From the NCBI RefSeq assembly GCF_018143015.1, contig NC_054743.1:31087934-31151933 (forward strand): a stretch of DNA of 64,000 bases. Direction: 5' to 3'. This stretch comes from Lytechinus variegatus (lineage: Eukaryota > Echinodermata > Echinoidea > Temnopleuroida > Toxopneustidae). A program made the translations under genes and the position numbers. Shown here in pieces: positions 62,000 to 64,000 of this stretch. The notes beneath the pieces are model-generated. The model was given only the letters and a program-made list of their open reading frames with translations. It did not search any database and was not told the origin of the DNA. Positions within the stretch are counted from its first letter, which is position 1. The number at the start of each line of letters is the position of its first letter.

Positions 62000-63195
62000 A
62001 AATGGACTCTAAACACGTAATGTTTGAGGCAAAAAAGAACATCCTTTATAAAACTTTTAAATTTTGTTTTATTATCCACGCAAATTTGACCCTAAACACG
62101 TAACTTTCCTAGCGAAATAGATACCCTTCTTTCATTATTTTTGTGTTTTTACACCCTTATCACGTTACGTACGTAACGTGGCCTATCTTGAAATATACAT
62201 TATTTTTTACGTATTTCTTTGGTCGCGCATGTTATCCACTCGTCAATGTAACTGGCCCCCGGGACCTTGGACTACTCGGCCACGGCACCCCCAACATATA
62301 TATGTAAAGCGATCATGCCAGTGCACAAAGGTGCAAATGCACAGCCTTTATACTTTTGTTCACCAGCAGTTACTAGGTTTGAAGACAGTCATTTTTCCTT
62401 ATTTTTAAATTTGCCCCTTTTTTGTACTTCTCTTAGTTCTCTTTACTTTTATGTCTTACTCTCTTAAGCGCCTTGAGCATTTAATCAAAATGGAAAAGAC
62501 TCTATATAAATAATATGTATTATTATTATTATACAAAAAATCAGTCGGTGGCTGCGCTCTTGTGTAAAGGACAAACGATATACTTTTCAAGCAATTAAAA
62601 TTGCTGCATTGCACATGGTTTATCATGAAGTAGTGACGAATTTGCACTTCCATTGGGTGCACGACAGATTGCCACTCCAAAAACAGTAAAGTTTGAACCA
62701 TCCGGCGCTCCATAACCTCTCCTCAGCAATAGTGGCGTACACGCTAAAAACTGAAATGCTAGATAAGCACTTGGAAGGTTGAGGAGTGACATCCTTTTCC
62801 AAATGTTGCATTTAGTTTACCATTTTATGCTCGTTCCCACTGTCGTGGGATCCGTTACGAAAGTCGCGATTGTCCTTCCGTAACCGATTGCGATAATTTT
62901 TGAACCATTCAAAAATATTCTGCAGTACGATTGCCACGACTAATCTGATACGACCATACGATTAAGACCGCCGATTCATTCGTGACGCGAATCGTGAAAG
63001 TGGAAACAAGGTATTAAATGGTTCCGATCCAACTGTTTAACTGTAGGATGGAGCTTTACGTGGGATTGAAAAAAAATGAGCATAATATAGGCAGCTTGTG
63101 TGATCATGGAGATGACACGCCGCGGTGGTGGTGGTTGGAGGGGGGGGGGGGTTGCACTCCAGCGCTAGTCTTCAGGCACAGACATTGATTAAAAA
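62000..63195. other. Intergenic DNA without recognised gene
   Basis: Contains an acgtaacgtaac run (62160-62180), an (att)n run at 62518-62530 and a ggcatttaagcg-like SINE tail fragment around 62460-62510. Small open frames are not supported by any family similarity I recognise. Confidence 0.4.
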
Positions 63196-63201
63196 ATTAT
63201 A

Positions 63202-63442
63202 CACAGCAAAAAACTGTGGTGTTAACCGGTGTACATAGAGGACCACACCAGTTATTTTACATCGGTGTTAAATTGGTGGTGCTAACTTTACACCTATAGG
63301 TGTTATTACAACACCTATGGTTGTTTACATTTACACTCTTTGGTGTTATGTTCAATCTCTAGGGTGTTATTTTAACACCTAAGGGTGCGGTCCTCTATTA
63401 ACACCAATTGGTGTCAGTTTCAACACCACAGTTTTTACAGTG
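63202..63442. mobile_element. 241-bp palindromic MITE of GGTGTTA words, copy 2
   Basis: Ends CACAGCAAAAAACTGTGGTG and (other strand) CACTGTAAAAACTGTGGTGT. Near-identical layout to 57786-58025, indicating a recently active family. Confidence 0.8.
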
Positions 63443-63939
63443 TGGGGTGTGCGCTCTTCGACTGAGCCAACATGTCCGTAATAGTATATCTGAAAATATT
63501 TGTGAAACGACCGAGAAGAACATTTCCGATTTTTACCAGTGAAATAAAAATGATGCAGGGTATTTTGTGTCAGTGGCGCAGCCAACGCGAGCAAGAAATA
63601 TGCTGAGATTTTCCTTTGAATCTGTGCGTGTTTTAATTTTTTTCAATAGGGCAGTAATGTAAAAGTGTGTTGCAAGTGAAAGGGCGTTTGTGTGTGAAGG
63701 AGCGTAGCTACCGATCAAGAATTTATTCACATTCAGATTTATTTCCAACAGAAATGAATTAAATATTGATACAAATCATTTTCATACAATATAACAAATA
63801 TTGGCGATACAAACCATTCTCATTATATCGTATGAAAAACATCCATGATAATTATCATATAAAGATATATACAAAATATGGTGCATTTCGTAGACAAATT
63901 ATAATATATAATTTAAATAGAAAAAATGTATCTGTGGAC

Positions 63940-64000
63940 AAGGGCGCCGGAAGCGGGGGGGGGGCAGGGGGGCACTTGCCCCCCAAAGAAAATTTGGGGG
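63940..64000. mobile_element. Left end of a G-run element, cut by the window edge
   Basis: aagggcgccggaagcggggg followed by ggcacttgccccccaaagaa is the reverse complement of the end at 61080-61147, so a further copy starts here. Confidence 0.5.

Noticed and set aside
62595..62811. Short minus-strand frames with a hydrophobic start (MSLLNLPSAYLAFQFL...)
   Set aside because: No family similarity recognised, no convincing splice partners, and two competing frames over the same bases.

Overview
This window is eukaryotic genomic DNA from a marine deuterostome. Three intron-rich genes lie head to tail on the minus strand, embedded in AT-rich, extremely repeat-dense non-coding DNA. Protein similarity, small exons with GT-AG borders, and repeat types remembered from echinoderms (CTCGCGCTTCGCGCTCG motifs, long palindromic elements, foldback elements) point to an echinoderm, most likely a sea urchin. 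That assignment is an inference; no species can be named from the sequence alone.

Gene 1 (1638-13345, minus) is the 5' part of CCT8, the theta subunit of the TRiC/CCT chaperonin. Five coding exons (residues 1-187) are present and the rest lies off the left edge. Gene 2 (20647-31931, minus) is a complete SLC5A7-type sodium-dependent high-affinity choline transporter with eight coding exons, 535 residues, and an acceptor 18 bases before the ATG that implies an upstream untranslated exon. Gene 3 (40805-58367, minus) is a complete SLC22 family (organic cation/carnitine transporter-like) membrane protein with eleven coding exons and 604 residues, including a 65-residue charged tail. In all three models every exon-exon junction is in phase and the resulting proteins align along their length with the family.

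The rest is introns and intergenic DNA. Left part (5-20 kb): motif-rich palindromes, a roughly 200-bp tandem array, purine-rich tracts with a higher-order duplication, a terminal-inverted-repeat element with perfect 34-bp ends, and G/C-run elements. Choline transporter introns: a (CCT)n/(CAT)n tract touching a splice donor, a near-perfect 280-bp palindrome, a TA-flanked mariner-like MITE, and a 2.6-kb foldback element with a 108-bp tandem array at its core. Between genes 2 and 3: a 157-bp tandem array, twin tandem duplications, a 600-bp hairpin element and a second mariner-like MITE. SLC22 introns: a second foldback element ending about 60 bp from an exon, a 26-bp minisatellite, and several inverted repeats. 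Beyond 58.4 kb there is no convincing gene, but there are informative nested repeats, including a MITE inserted in a tRNA-derived SINE.

The genes need not act together: one is a cytosolic folding machine subunit and two are plasma-membrane solute carriers for cationic substrates. I found no bacterial-type operon, CRISPR array or evident new biochemical system. The unusual content is the variety of palindromic and foldback mobile DNA.
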